Shown: positions 1-8,791 of the stretch, piece after piece | Numbering within the stretch: position 1 is the stretch's first letter | Layout of the letters: every line of letters starts with the position of its first letter | Assembly (NCBI RefSeq): GCF_016863555.1 | Contig: NZ_BOPC01000026.1 | Location: 1 to 36,338, forward strand | Origin: Micromonospora qiuiae | Lineage (GTDB): Bacteria; Actinomycetota; Actinomycetes; Mycobacteriales; Micromonosporaceae | Direction of reading: 5' to 3' | Length of the DNA stretch: 36,338 nt | Notes under the pieces: model-generated | Seen by the model: only the letters and a program-made list of their open reading frames with translations | Told to the model about the DNA's origin: nothing | The model's database searches: none | Translations under genes and position numbers: made by a program

Positions 1-91
1 CCCCGGTGCCCGGCCCCGGTGCCCGGCCCCGGTGCCCGGCCCCGGTGCCCGGCCCCGGTGCCCGGCCCCGGTGCCCGGCCCCGGTGCCCGG
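1..91. repeat. 13-bp tandem repeat, seven perfect copies
   Basis: Seven uninterrupted copies of the 13-mer CCCCGGTGCCCGG run from the first base of the window, so the array probably continues to the left. The period is not a multiple of three, which argues against coding. It lies beyond the 3' end of the leftward lhr gene. Function is unknown; arrays like this usually vary in copy number between strains. Confidence 0.9.
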
Positions 92-147
92 CCCGACCGG
101 CCCCCGGTGCAGTTGCCGCTGGCCTCCGCCGCCGGTTGATCGACTCC

Positions 148-202
148 GTTTCGTCGGTACGGCGGTGTCCAATCGGCCGGGACACCGCTACTACGGCGAA
201 AC
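148..202. terminator. Hairpin downstream of lhr
   Basis: The inner stem pairs GCGGTGTCC with GGACACCGC around a short loop, and an outer GTTTCG/CGAAAC stem closes the structure after an internal bulge. It starts about 30 bases past the lhr stop codon in the direction of lhr transcription, so a terminator or 3'-end stabiliser is the likely role. There is no long U-run. An intergenic repeat element is the alternative. Confidence 0.4.
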
Positions 203-232
203 GGCGATCGGCGATGGTCAACCCGGAAGGTC

Positions 233-3200
233 TCAGGTGCGGAGGCGGAGGCCGCGGGGCGTGGGGCGGAAGCCGGCGGCGGTGAGGGCGTCGTGCAGAG
301 GGGTGGAGCGGACGGGTTCGCCGTCGGCGCGTTCGACGGAGATCGGGCCCAGTGCTCCGGTGTGGACGGTGTCGGCCAGGGCCTTCCCGGCCGCGGTCAG
401 GGCGTCGACGTCAGCGGTGAAGGAGAGGATCGTCCGCCCGCCGCGTTCGACGTAGAGCACCAGATCGCCGGCGACCAGCACGACCAGTGCACCGGCCTTG
501 CGGCCGGCCCGGTGGCCGGTGCCGGGCGGTGTTGCCGCGTCGCCGGAGTCGACCACCCGTTCCGGCCAGGGCAGCGCCGCGCCGTACGGGTTGGCCGGGT
601 CGGTGGCCGCGAGCACCACCGCCGGACCGCCGCGAACCCGCCCGCCGTCCAGCGGCTCGGCCAGCGCCCTGATCCGGTCCACCGCACCGGGCGCCGCGAA
701 CTGCGCCGCGCCCAGCCCGTCGACGAAGTATCCCCGCCGGGCGGCGCCGCGCTCCTCCAACGCGGACAGCACGGGATAGACCGCGGCGAAACCGCCGGAC
801 ACCTGCTCGGCCATGACCGCGCCCCGGGTGAGCACCCCGTGTCGCTCCAACAGCACGTCGGCCAGGGCCGCGGCGCGCCGGGTCGGGTCGAAATCCCGCT
901 CCGGCAGCCGGGACCAGCGGCCCGCCGCGCTCGGCGGACCACCCCGGCCGGGCAGGGCCACCCGGCCGGGGCGCCGGTAGCGGCTGCGCGCGGCGATCGG
1001 CCGGGACCGGTGCGCCCCACCGCCGCCGAGCACCGCCCGCAGCGGCGCCAGGGTGTCGTTGGTGAGATACCCGGCCCAGACGAGGTCCCAGACGACGGTG
1101 GCCAGTGCGGCGTCGTCGGTGGCGCCGACCCGGTCGGCCAGCGGCCGGAAGAACAACGCCTGCCCGTCGTCGAGGGCGTCGAGCACCGCGTCGTGCAGCG
1201 GCGTACGGGTGAGCGCCTCGTCCGGCGGCGGTAGCAGCAGCGGTGCCGTGTCGGCGTACGCCAGGCTGACCCAGCCGTCCCCGCCGGAGATCGCGCCGGC
1301 CCCGGCCCACAGCACCTCGCCGCTGGCGCACAGCTCGTCCAGCAGGGCGGGGGAGTAGTCGGCGACCCGGGCCGGCAGCACCAGCCGCTCCAGTGCCGAC
1401 GCCGGCACCAACGCACCCTGCAGCTGCTCCACCGTTGCGGCCACCGCCTCCACGCCACGGGCCGAGGAGCCGACCTGCTGCCATCGGGGCAGGAAGGTGG
1501 CCAACGCCCGGGGCGGCACCGGCTCGATCTCCCGGCGCAACGCCGCGAGGGACCGGCGGCGCAGCAGTCGCAGCACCTCCGCGTCACACCACTGGACGCC
1601 GACCGTGTCCGGAGTGAACTCGCCGGAGACCACCCGCCCGGTGGCGGCCAGCCGGCGCAGCGCCTGCTCCACGACGAAGACGCCCAACCCGAACCGTGCC
1701 GCGCAGCCGGCCGTGGTGAACGGGGCGTGGGTGCGGGCGTACCGGGCGACGAGATCACCGAGCGGGTCGGCGACCGGTTCCAGGTACGCCTCGGCGATTC
1801 CCACCGGCAGGGCCACGCCGAGGGCGTCCCGCAGCCGGCCGGCGTCCTCCACGACGACCCAGCGCTCCTGCCCGGCGATGCGGACCCGCAGCACCCGCCG
1901 AGCGGCGGCCAGGTCAGTCAGCCAGTCGACCGGCACCTCCCGCTCGGCCAGCTCATCAGTGCTCAGATCGCCGAGCTGGCGCAGCAGCTCGACCACGTCC
2001 TCCGCGTCCCGGGGCCGGCGCTGCGGGGTCAGCCAGCGCAGTTGCCGCTCGGTCTCGGCGAGCACCGCCGGGTCGAGCAACTCGCGCAGGTCGACCCGGC
2101 CGAGCAGCTCACCGAGCAGGGCCGAATCCAGCGTCAGTGCCGCGGCGCGGCGCTCGGCGAGCGGGGCGTCGCCCTCGTAGAGGAAGGCGCCGACGTAACC
2201 GAAGAGCAGGGACCGGGCGAACGGCGACGGCCGGGACGTCTCCACCTCGACCAGCCGCACCCGCCGGCCCGCCAGGTCGCGCATCACCTGGGTCAGGGCG
2301 GGCAGGTCGAAGACGTCCTGGAGGCACTCCCGGGCCGCCTCCAGGGTGACCGGGAAGTCGGCGTACTCGCGGGCGACGTCGAGCAGTTGGGCGGCGCGTT
2401 GCCGCTGCTGCCACAGCGGTTGACGGCGGCGCGGGTCGCGGCGGGGCAGCAGCAGCGACCGCGCGGCGCACTCTCGGAACCGGGCGGCGAACAGCGCCGA
2501 GGTGCCGACCGACTCCTCGACCAGCTGGGCGATTTCCTCGGGGTCGAAGGCCACCACGTCGGCGCCGGGTGGGTTGTCGGCGGTGTCCGGCAGGCGTACG
2601 ACGATGCCGTCGTCGGCGGGCATCACCTGGGCGTCCACGCCGTAGCGTTCGGCGAGCCGGCGACCGATCGCCAGTGCCCAGGGCGCGTTCACCCGGGCGC
2701 CGAGGATGCTGTGCACGGCCAGCCGCCAGTCGCCCAACTCGTCGCGGAACCGCTCGACCACCACCGTCCGGTCGTCCGGCAACGCGCGGGTGGCGGCCTG
2801 CTGCTCGCGCAGGTACGCCATCAGGTTGCCGGCGGCCCAGTCGTCCAACCCGGCGGTACGCAACCCGGCCAGCGCCTCGTCGTCACCCTGCCGCAGCAGG
2901 CCACGGATTCGGGCTCCGATCGCCCGGCCCAGCTCCACCGGCCGACCGGGCTGGTCGCCTTTCCAGAACGGCATCTTGGCCGCCTGACCGGGGGCGGGGG
3001 AGACCAGCACCCGGTCCGGGGTGATCTCCTCGATCCGCCAGGACGAGGAGCCGAGGAGGAACACGTCGCCGACCCGGGACTCGTAGACCATCTCCTCGTC
3101 CAGTTCGCCGACTCGGGCGGCGCGTTCCGCGCCGGCCAGGAAGACGCCGAACAGGCCCCGGTCCGGGATGGTGCCGCCGCTGGTGACCGCGAGCCGCTGC

Positions 3201-4804
3201 GCTCCTGGACGGCCGGTCAGCACGTCGGTGGCGCGGTCCCAGACCAGCCGTGGGCGCAGTTCGGCGAAGGCGGTCGACGGGTAACGCCCGGAGAGCATGT
3301 CCAGCACGGCATGCAGGGCCGAGTCGGGCAGCTCGGCGAAGGGCGCCGCGCGGCGGACCACCGTGGCCAGGTCGCCGACGCGCCACTGGTCCAGGGCGAC
3401 CATCGCGACGATCTGCTGGGCGAGCACGTCCAGCGGGTTGCGGGGATGGTGCAGTTCCTCGATCGCGGCGTCGCTCATCCGCTCGGCGACCACCGCGCAG
3501 GAGAGCAGGTCACCGCGATGCTTCGGCAACACCACCCCACGGGAGACCGCGCCGACCTGGTGCCCGGCGCGGCCCACGCGTTGCAGGCCGGCGGCCACGC
3601 TCGGCGGCGCCTCGATCTGCACCACCAGGTCGACCGCGCCCATGTCGATGCCGAGCTCGAGGCTGGAGGTGGCGACCACGGCGGGCAGTTGCCCCGCCTT
3701 GAGCGACTCCTCGATGTGCCGCCGCTCCTCTCGGGAGACGCTGCCGTGATGCGCCCGGGCGAGCACCGGTGGGGCGCCGGCCACCGCTCCCGCCTGGGCC
3801 ATCATCTCTGCCGGGGTGCGAACGGCGCGATCGGCCGCGGCCGGCGCACCGGCTATCTCCTCGGCGGCCAGCTCGTTCAGGCGGGCGCAGAGCCGCTCGG
3901 CGCTGCGCCGGGAGTTGGTGAAGACGATGGTGGAGCGGTGTGCCCGGATCAGGGAGTGGACACGTTCCTCCACTGCGGGCCAGATCGACGCGGTGCGTGG
4001 ACCGGCCAGGTCGTCCTCGGGTGCTTCCTGCTCGTCGAGGCGGGTCATGTCCTCCACCGGCACCTGGACGCTGACCTCGATCGTCTTGGCGCTCACCGGC
4101 GCGACCACGTCGACCGGGCGGGCGCCGGCGAGGAACCGGGCGCACTCGTCGATCGGCCGGACCGTCGCGGAGAGCCCGATCCGCTGGGCCGGGGCGGGCA
4201 GCAACTCGTCCAGACGTTCCAGGGAGAGCGCGAGGTGGGCGCCGCGTTTGGTGCCGGCCACCGCGTGCACCTCGTCGAGAATCACCGTTTCGACGCCGCG
4301 TAGCGAATCCCGTGCGGCCGAGGTGAGCAGCAGGAACAGCGACTCCGGGGTGGTGATGAGGATGTCCGGCGGGGTGCGGGCGAAGGCCCGCCGCTCGTCG
4401 GCGGGGGTGTCGCCGGTGCGCATGCCGACGGTGATGCCCGGTGGGGTGAGCGCGAGTCGGGTGGCGGCCTGCCGGATGCCGGCGAGCGGGGCGCGCAGGT
4501 TCCGCTCGACGTCGACCGCTAGCGCCTTGAGTGGACTGACGTAGAGCACCCGGCAGCGGTGCCGGGGATCGGTCGGGGCGGGCTCGCGAGCCAGCCGGTC
4601 GAGTGACCAGAGGAAGGCGGCGAGGGTCTTGCCGGAGCCGGTCGGCGCCACGACGAGGGCGTGGTGACCGGCGGCGACCGCCGCCCAGGCGCCGGCCTGT
4701 GCCGCCGTCGGCGCGGCGAAGGCGGCGCGGAACCACTCCCGGGTCGCCGGGCCGAACCGGGAGAGCACCTCCTCACCCGGCGACGCTTCGAGGGAATCCG
4801 CCAC
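233..4804 (-). CDS. lhr: Lhr-type superfamily 2 ATP-dependent DNA helicase
   Basis: Large helicase of about 1,523 residues, the usual size of the long Lhr proteins. From the N-terminus it has a RecA-like helicase core with Walker A APTGSGKT (about residues 53-60), SPLKAL (motif Ia), TTPESL, the DEVH Walker B box (about 177-180) and motif III SAT. The second RecA domain, the winged-helix and Lhr-core region and a long C-terminal extension follow. Lhr enzymes are 3'-to-5' single-strand-dependent translocases and helicases; in mycobacteria they are linked to DNA repair. I chose the GTG at 4804, with AGGA seven bases upstream; an in-frame TTG at 4867 would add 21 residues that look unlike the family. 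The gene reads away from the small gene at 4982 and appears monocistronic. Identity is confident; the exact start is not. Confidence 0.93.
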   Translation of the reverse strand: MADSLEASPGEEVLSRFGPATREWFRAAFAAPTAAQAGAWAAVAAGHHALVVAPTGSGKTLAAFLWSLDRLAREPAPTDPRHRCRVLYVSPLKALAVDVERNLRAPLAGIRQAATRLALTPPGITVGMRTGDTPADERRAFARTPPDILITTPESLFLLLTSAARDSLRGVETVILDEVHAVAGTKRGAHLALSLERLDELLPAPAQRIGLSATVRPIDECARFLAGARPVDVVAPVSAKTIEVSVQVPVEDMTRLDEQEAPEDDLAGPRTASIWPAVEERVHSLIRAHRSTIVFTNSRRSAERLCARLNELAAEEIAGAPAAADRAVRTPAEMMAQAGAVAGAPPVLARAHHGSVSREERRHIEESLKAGQLPAVVATSSLELGIDMGAVDLVVQIEAPPSVAAGLQRVGRAGHQVGAVSRGVVLPKHRGDLLSCAVVAERMSDAAIEELHHPRNPLDVLAQQIVAMVALDQWRVGDLATVVRRAAPFAELPDSALHAVLDMLSGRYPSTAFAELRPRLVWDRATDVLTGRPGAQRLAVTSGGTIPDRGLFGVFLAGAERAARVGELDEEMVYESRVGDVFLLGSSSWRIEEITPDRVLVSPAPGQAAKMPFWKGDQPGRPVELGRAIGARIRGLLRQGDDEALAGLRTAGLDDWAAGNLMAYLREQQAATRALPDDRTVVVERFRDELGDWRLAVHSILGARVNAPWALAIGRRLAERYGVDAQVMPADDGIVVRLPDTADNPPGADVVAFDPEEIAQLVEESVGTSALFAARFRECAARSLLLPRRDPRRRQPLWQQRQRAAQLLDVAREYADFPVTLEAARECLQDVFDLPALTQVMRDLAGRRVRLVEVETSRPSPFARSLLFGYVGAFLYEGDAPLAERRAAALTLDSALLGELLGRVDLRELLDPAVLAETERQLRWLTPQRRPRDAEDVVELLRQLGDLSTDELAEREVPVDWLTDLAAARRVLRVRIAGQERWVVVEDAGRLRDALGVALPVGIAEAYLEPVADPLGDLVARYARTHAPFTTAGCAARFGLGVFVVEQALRRLAATGRVVSGEFTPDTVGVQWCDAEVLRLLRRRSLAALRREIEPVPPRALATFLPRWQQVGSSARGVEAVAATVEQLQGALVPASALERLVLPARVADYSPALLDELCASGEVLWAGAGAISGGDGWVSLAYADTAPLLLPPPDEALTRTPLHDAVLDALDDGQALFFRPLADRVGATDDAALATVVWDLVWAGYLTNDTLAPLRAVLGGGGAHRSRPIAARSRYRRPGRVALPGRGGPPSAAGRWSRLPERDFDPTRRAAALADVLLERHGVLTRGAVMAEQVSGGFAAVYPVLSALEERGAARRGYFVDGLGAAQFAAPGAVDRIRALAEPLDGGRVRGGPAVVLAATDPANPYGAALPWPERVVDSGDAATPPGTGHRAGRKAGALVVLVAGDLVLYVERGGRTILSFTADVDALTAAGKALADTVHTGALGPISVERADGEPVRSTPLHDALTAAGFRPTPRGLRLRT

Positions 4805-4882
4805 CTCCCCATCCTGCCCCCGTCCACCGACATCGCCACGCCACCCCTGGCGGGATGCCCCGGTCAAGGCATTGCAGCTGAG

Positions 4883-4929
4883 TTGACCGTTGATCCCGTT
4901 AAGTCTTACTTAACTGCTTGCTAGCAAGC
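4883..4929 (+). promoter_or_regulatory. Putative promoter with two adjacent palindromes
   Basis: Between lhr and the gene at 4982 lie two perfect inverted repeats two bases apart: GTTAAGT-CTT-ACTTAAC (4898-4914) and the 14-bp palindrome GCTTGCTAGCAAGC (4916-4929). TTGACC at 4883-4888 is followed after 17 bases by TTACTT at 4906-4911, a possible -35/-10 pair overlapping the first repeat. The tract is far more AT-rich than its surroundings. Palindromes over a promoter suggest a dimeric repressor site, but no regulator gene is adjacent. Confidence 0.45.
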
Positions 4930-4981
4930 CGCAACATAAAGTAACTTCGCTCGCGATGCGGTGAGCGGTGGAGGAGGTCGG

Positions 4982-5335
4982 ATGGTCGTCGAGGAGCGCA
5001 GCTCTGAGCCCGGCAGTGACGTCCTCATCCGCAAGGTCGACAGCCGGCTCGTCGCCCTCCGCGTCGGGCTGCACGGCCCCGACCTCGAGCTGGCCGAACG
5101 GCTCGCCGGCTGCCTGCGTGAGCTGGTCCGTTCCACGGCCCACGCCAGCGCGGCCGACCGCGCGCAGGTGCGCGTCGCCGTGCACTACTTCGTGCTGCGT
5201 CGGGAGAGCCGGGGCCGACTGCTGTCGGTGCGCTCGCTGACCGCCGCCCAGCGGCTGGTCGATCGGGCCGCGCTCCGGCTCGGCCGGCCCGACCTCACGG
5301 TCGAGGGCCGAGGCGACCACACCGCCTGGTTCTGA
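4982..5335 (+). CDS. Small protein of unknown function
   Basis: The predicted product has 117 residues. The ATG at 4982 is preceded by GGAGGAGG with about four to six bases of spacing, which makes it a better start than the GTG at 4961. The sequence is charged, rich in Arg, Leu and Val, without cysteines, signal peptide or membrane segment. The amphipathic stretch LELAERLAGCLRELV and a C-terminus ending in Trp-Phe are notable. The alternating strand/helix look faintly recalls small ribosome-associated or dimerisation domains, but I do not recognise the family. It is a single gene between divergent lhr and the Mrp operon, with its own palindrome-bearing promoter. Confidence 0.75.
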   Translation: MVVEERSSEPGSDVLIRKVDSRLVALRVGLHGPDLELAERLAGCLRELVRSTAHASAADRAQVRVAVHYFVLRRESRGRLLSVRSLTAAQRLVDRAALRLGRPDLTVEGRGDHTAWF

Positions 5336-5483
5336 CGTCGCAGGGCGGTCCCGCCCGACCATCGCAAAAGCGGGGCATTTTCGGGAAAACAGCCCATAGT
5401 GCACGCAAACTAGCGTCTGATCGCTTCTAGGCGCCGTGCACCCGCCGAGGGGCGCCCCTGCCCACCTCGACCGGGAGCGGCGT

Positions 5484-8321
5484 GTGCTCGTACTGCTGAT
5501 CCTGCACCTCGTGGCGGCCCTCGTGGCGCCGCTGCTGGTGCGTCGGTGGGGACCGCGCGCCTGTTTTCCGCTGGCGCTGGTGCCGGCCACGGCGTTCGGC
5601 TGGGCGCTGGTACGCACACCCGCCGTGGTCGACGGCGGCGCGGTGGTCGAGGCGTACCGGTGGATCCCCCGGCTGGGCCTGAACGTGGACCTGCGGATGA
5701 CCACGCTGTCCTGGCTGATGACGCTGCTGATCGGCGGAGTCGGCGCGTTGGTGCTGCTCTACAGCGGGCGGTACTTCCCACCCGAGGCGGTCGGCACCGC
5801 CCGGTACGCCGGGGTGATGGTGGCCTTCGCCGGTGCCATGCTCGGGCTCGTCTTCGCCGACGACCTGCTGCTGCTCTACGTCTGCTGGGAACTCACCACG
5901 GTCTTCTCGTACCTGCTGATCGGGCACAGCACCGAGCGGCGGTCCAGCCGCCTGGCGGCCGCCCAGGCGCTGATCGTGACCACGTTCGGCGGCCTGGCCA
6001 TGCTGGTCGGGTTCATCATGCTCGGTCACCACGCCGGCACCTACCGCTTGTCGGAGCTGGTCGGGCGCCCGCTGCCGGGTGGGGCGTACCTGGTCATCGC
6101 CGTGCTGCTGATCCTGCTCGGGGCGCTGTCCAAGTCGGCGGTGCTGCCGTTCAGCTCGTGGTTGCCGGTGGCGATGGCGGCACCGACGCCGGTGAGCGCG
6201 TACCTGCACGCGGCGGCGATGGTGAAGGCCGGCATCTATCTGCTCGGCCTGCTCGCCCCGGTGCTCGCCCTGGCCGGCCCGTGGCGGCCGATCGTCCTGG
6301 TCGCCGGGCTGGCCACCATGATGGTGGGCGGCTGGGCCGCGCTGCGGCAGACCGACCTGAAGCTGCTGCTGGCGTACGGCACGCTCAGTCAGCTGGGCCT
6401 GTTGGCGGCGGTGGTGGGGACGGGCACCGCGGACGCGGCCCTGGCCGGTGTCGCGATGCTGCTCGCCCACGCCCTGTTCAAGGCAGCGCTGTTCCTGGTC
6501 GTCGGCGTGATCGACCACGGCGCCGGCACCCGGGACCTGCGCGAGTTGTCCGGGCTGTGGCGCACCGCTCCGGTCCTGGCCGGGGTGGCGCTGCTCGCCG
6601 CCGCGTCGATGGCGGGCCTGCCACCGCTGGTCGGCTTTGTCGCCAAGGAGGCCATCTTCGCCGCCTTCGCCGGCCAGCCGCTGACCCTGACGGTGCTGGT
6701 CGCCGGCACCGCGCTCACCGTCGCGTACAGCATCCGGTTCTGCTGGGGCGCGTTCGCCACCCGCCGCGCGGTGGCCCCCACCGAGCTGGGACGGGTCGCC
6801 GCGCCGATGTTCGTGCCGCCGGCGCTGCTGGCCGTGGCCGGGCTGGTCGCGGGCCCGGCGGCGGGCGGGCTGGAGCGGCTGCTGCGCCCGTACGCCGAAC
6901 TCCTCGGCCCGGCCCACGGACACCTGGCGCTGTGGCCCGGCCTCAACCTGGTGCTGGGCCTGTCCGCGTTGGCCGTGGCGGGCGGCGTGGTGCTGTTCGC
7001 GTTGCGTGATCCGCTGGCACCGGCGCTGTCCCGGCTGCGCTCGCCGGTCACCGGCCTGCAGGGCTACGAGCGGATCACCCACGGTTTCGACCGAGCCGCG
7101 GTGGACGTCACCAGCGTCACCCAGCGAGGCGCACTGCCGCAGTACCTCGGCCTCATCCTGATCGTGCTGGTCGCCGTCCCGGGCGGCACGTTGCTGCTGC
7201 TGCGGCCCTGGGAGCAGCCACTCGCGCTGTGGGCCAACCCGGCGCAGCCGGTGGTGCTGCTGGTGATCAGCGTCGCCGCCCTGCTCGCCGTGGGCGCCGC
7301 CCGCCGGCTGACCGCGATGCTGCTGGTCGGCGTGACCGGCTACGGCACCGCGATGCTCTTCGTGCTCTATGGCGCCCCCGACCTGGCGCTGACCCAGTTC
7401 CTGGTGGAGACCATGACCATCGCGATCTTCGTGCTGGTGCTGCGCCGCCTGCCGGAGCGGTTCTCGGTGCGACCGCTGCGTCGCGCCCGTTGGGCGCGGC
7501 GGGCGATCGGCGTGGCGGTGGGTGCGACCGTCGCCGGCCTCGCGGTGGCCGCCACCACCAGTCGGCGCGAGCCCTCCATCTCCGAGCAGTTTCCTCAACT
7601 GGCCGTCGAGCGGGGGCACGGCCGCAACGTGGTCAACGTGACCCTGGTCGACATCCGGGCCTGGGACACGTTGGGGGAGTTGACGGTGCTGGTGGCGGCC
7701 GCCACCGGAGTGGCCAGCCTGATCTTCCTGGGCTCCCGGGTCGGGCCCCGCCCTCGTCGGCTGGCCACGGGCCGGCAGGATGCCTTCGCCGGCCGACCGG
7801 TCTGGCTACGCGGCGGCGCCACCCTGAGCGAGCGGCAGCGCTCGCTCGTGCTGGAGGTGGTCACCCGGCTGATCTTCCACATCGCCGTGATCTTCTCCCT
7901 CTACCTGCTCTTCTCCGGGCACAATGCGCCCGGCGGCGGCTTCGCCGGCGGCCTGGTGGCCAGCCTGGCGCTGGCCATGCGTTACCTCGCCGGTGGTCGT
8001 CAGGAACTGGCCGAGTCCGCGCCGATCGGCGCCGGCACCGTGCTCGGCCTCGGGCTGGCGTTCGCGGCCGGCAGCGGGGTGATCTCCCTGCTGGTCGGCG
8101 GGGCCGTGCTGGCCAGCGCGAAGATCGACCTCTGGCTGCCGCTGATCGGGAACTTCTATCTGGTCACCTCGCTCTTCTTCGACATCGGCGTGTACCTGGT
8201 GGTGATCGGGCTGACGCTGGACGTGCTGCGCAGCCTCGGCGCCGAGGTGGACCGGCAGATCGAGGCGGGCGGACGGGCCGGGGGCGGACCCGCCGTCGAC
8301 CCGCGCGGGGAGGCCCGGTGA
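5484..8321 (+). CDS. mnhA: Mrp/Mnh Na+/H+ antiporter subunit A, fused to subunit B
   Basis: Polytopic membrane protein of about 945 residues. The N-terminal two thirds is the complex-I-like proton-translocating module, with the conserved Glu near residue 136 (ELTTVFSYLL) and Lys near 217 (LSKSAVLPFSSWLP) found in MrpA and NuoL-type subunits. A DUF4040/MbhD-like segment follows (about 590-655), then an MbhE-like segment, and last an MnhB domain (about 780-925, with FSGHNAPGGGFAGGL). This A-B fusion explains why no separate mnhB is present. Start: GTG at 5484 with GGGAG six bases upstream; the in-frame GTG at 5436 has no ribosome site. First gene of mnhACDEFG. The complex exports Na+ (or K+) in exchange for protons and supports pH and salt tolerance. 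Confidence 0.93.
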   Translation: MLVLLILHLVAALVAPLLVRRWGPRACFPLALVPATAFGWALVRTPAVVDGGAVVEAYRWIPRLGLNVDLRMTTLSWLMTLLIGGVGALVLLYSGRYFPPEAVGTARYAGVMVAFAGAMLGLVFADDLLLLYVCWELTTVFSYLLIGHSTERRSSRLAAAQALIVTTFGGLAMLVGFIMLGHHAGTYRLSELVGRPLPGGAYLVIAVLLILLGALSKSAVLPFSSWLPVAMAAPTPVSAYLHAAAMVKAGIYLLGLLAPVLALAGPWRPIVLVAGLATMMVGGWAALRQTDLKLLLAYGTLSQLGLLAAVVGTGTADAALAGVAMLLAHALFKAALFLVVGVIDHGAGTRDLRELSGLWRTAPVLAGVALLAAASMAGLPPLVGFVAKEAIFAAFAGQPLTLTVLVAGTALTVAYSIRFCWGAFATRRAVAPTELGRVAAPMFVPPALLAVAGLVAGPAAGGLERLLRPYAELLGPAHGHLALWPGLNLVLGLSALAVAGGVVLFALRDPLAPALSRLRSPVTGLQGYERITHGFDRAAVDVTSVTQRGALPQYLGLILIVLVAVPGGTLLLLRPWEQPLALWANPAQPVVLLVISVAALLAVGAARRLTAMLLVGVTGYGTAMLFVLYGAPDLALTQFLVETMTIAIFVLVLRRLPERFSVRPLRRARWARRAIGVAVGATVAGLAVAATTSRREPSISEQFPQLAVERGHGRNVVNVTLVDIRAWDTLGELTVLVAAATGVASLIFLGSRVGPRPRRLATGRQDAFAGRPVWLRGGATLSERQRSLVLEVVTRLIFHIAVIFSLYLLFSGHNAPGGGFAGGLVASLALAMRYLAGGRQELAESAPIGAGTVLGLGLAFAAGSGVISLLVGGAVLASAKIDLWLPLIGNFYLVTSLFFDIGVYLVVIGLTLDVLRSLGAEVDRQIEAGGRAGGGPAVDPRGEAR

Positions 8322-8791
8322 GAGCCTCCGGCGCGAATCTGGTGTCCTTCGTCGCGATCGGCGTGCTCGTCGGCTGCGGGGTGACCCTGCTGCTGGAGCG
8401 CAGCCTGATCCGCGTGCTGCTCGGCATCGTCATGGCCGGCAACGGGGTCAACCTACTGATCATCTTTGGTGGTCGGTCCGGTCGCGCGCCGGTGGTCGGG
8501 GTCTCCGAGACGGGAGCGATGAGTGACGCCCTGCCGCAGGCCATGGTGCTCACCGCCATCGTGATCACCTTCGGGTTCACCGCCTTCCTGCTGGCGATCA
8601 GCTACCGCAGCTGGTATCTGACCGGCAGCGACGACGTGCCCGACGACCTGGAGGACCGGCAGATCGTGCGCCGCGCCGCACACAAGGAGGTCTCCACCGC
8701 CGACCTCAGCGACGACCGCGCCGAGTCCGACCCGGAACAGGTCGACGCCCCGGCACCCCGCCGGCCCCCTCGTCAGGAGGGGCCGGAATGA
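8318..8791 (+). CDS. mnhC: Mrp antiporter subunit C
   Basis: About 157 residues, NuoK-like, with three transmembrane helices: VSFVAIGVLVGCGVTLLL, LIRVLLGIVMAGNGVNLLII and MVLTAIVITFGFTAFLLAI. The start GTG overlaps the mnhA stop (GTGA), with GGGGAGG upstream. The conserved NGVNLL and QAMVLTAIVI motifs identify subunit C. It is longer than the typical 110-115 residues because of a hydrophilic, acidic and then proline-rich cytoplasmic tail after the third helix. MrpC is part of the A-D core of the complex. Confidence 0.93.
   Translation: MRASGANLVSFVAIGVLVGCGVTLLLERSLIRVLLGIVMAGNGVNLLIIFGGRSGRAPVVGVSETGAMSDALPQAMVLTAIVITFGFTAFLLAISYRSWYLTGSDDVPDDLEDRQIVRRAAHKEVSTADLSDDRAESDPEQVDAPAPRRPPRQEGPE

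Noticed and set aside
1727..4303. Long rightward open frame opposite lhr
   Set aside because: It is a shadow frame of the GC-rich helicase gene: Gly/His/Gln/Asp-biased composition, no motifs, and the opposite strand has all helicase motifs.
5427..7619. Long leftward open frame of 730 codons opposite mnhA
   Set aside because: The translation is dominated by Gln, His, Arg and Gly, typical of an antisense frame in GC-rich DNA; mnhA on the other strand is clear.
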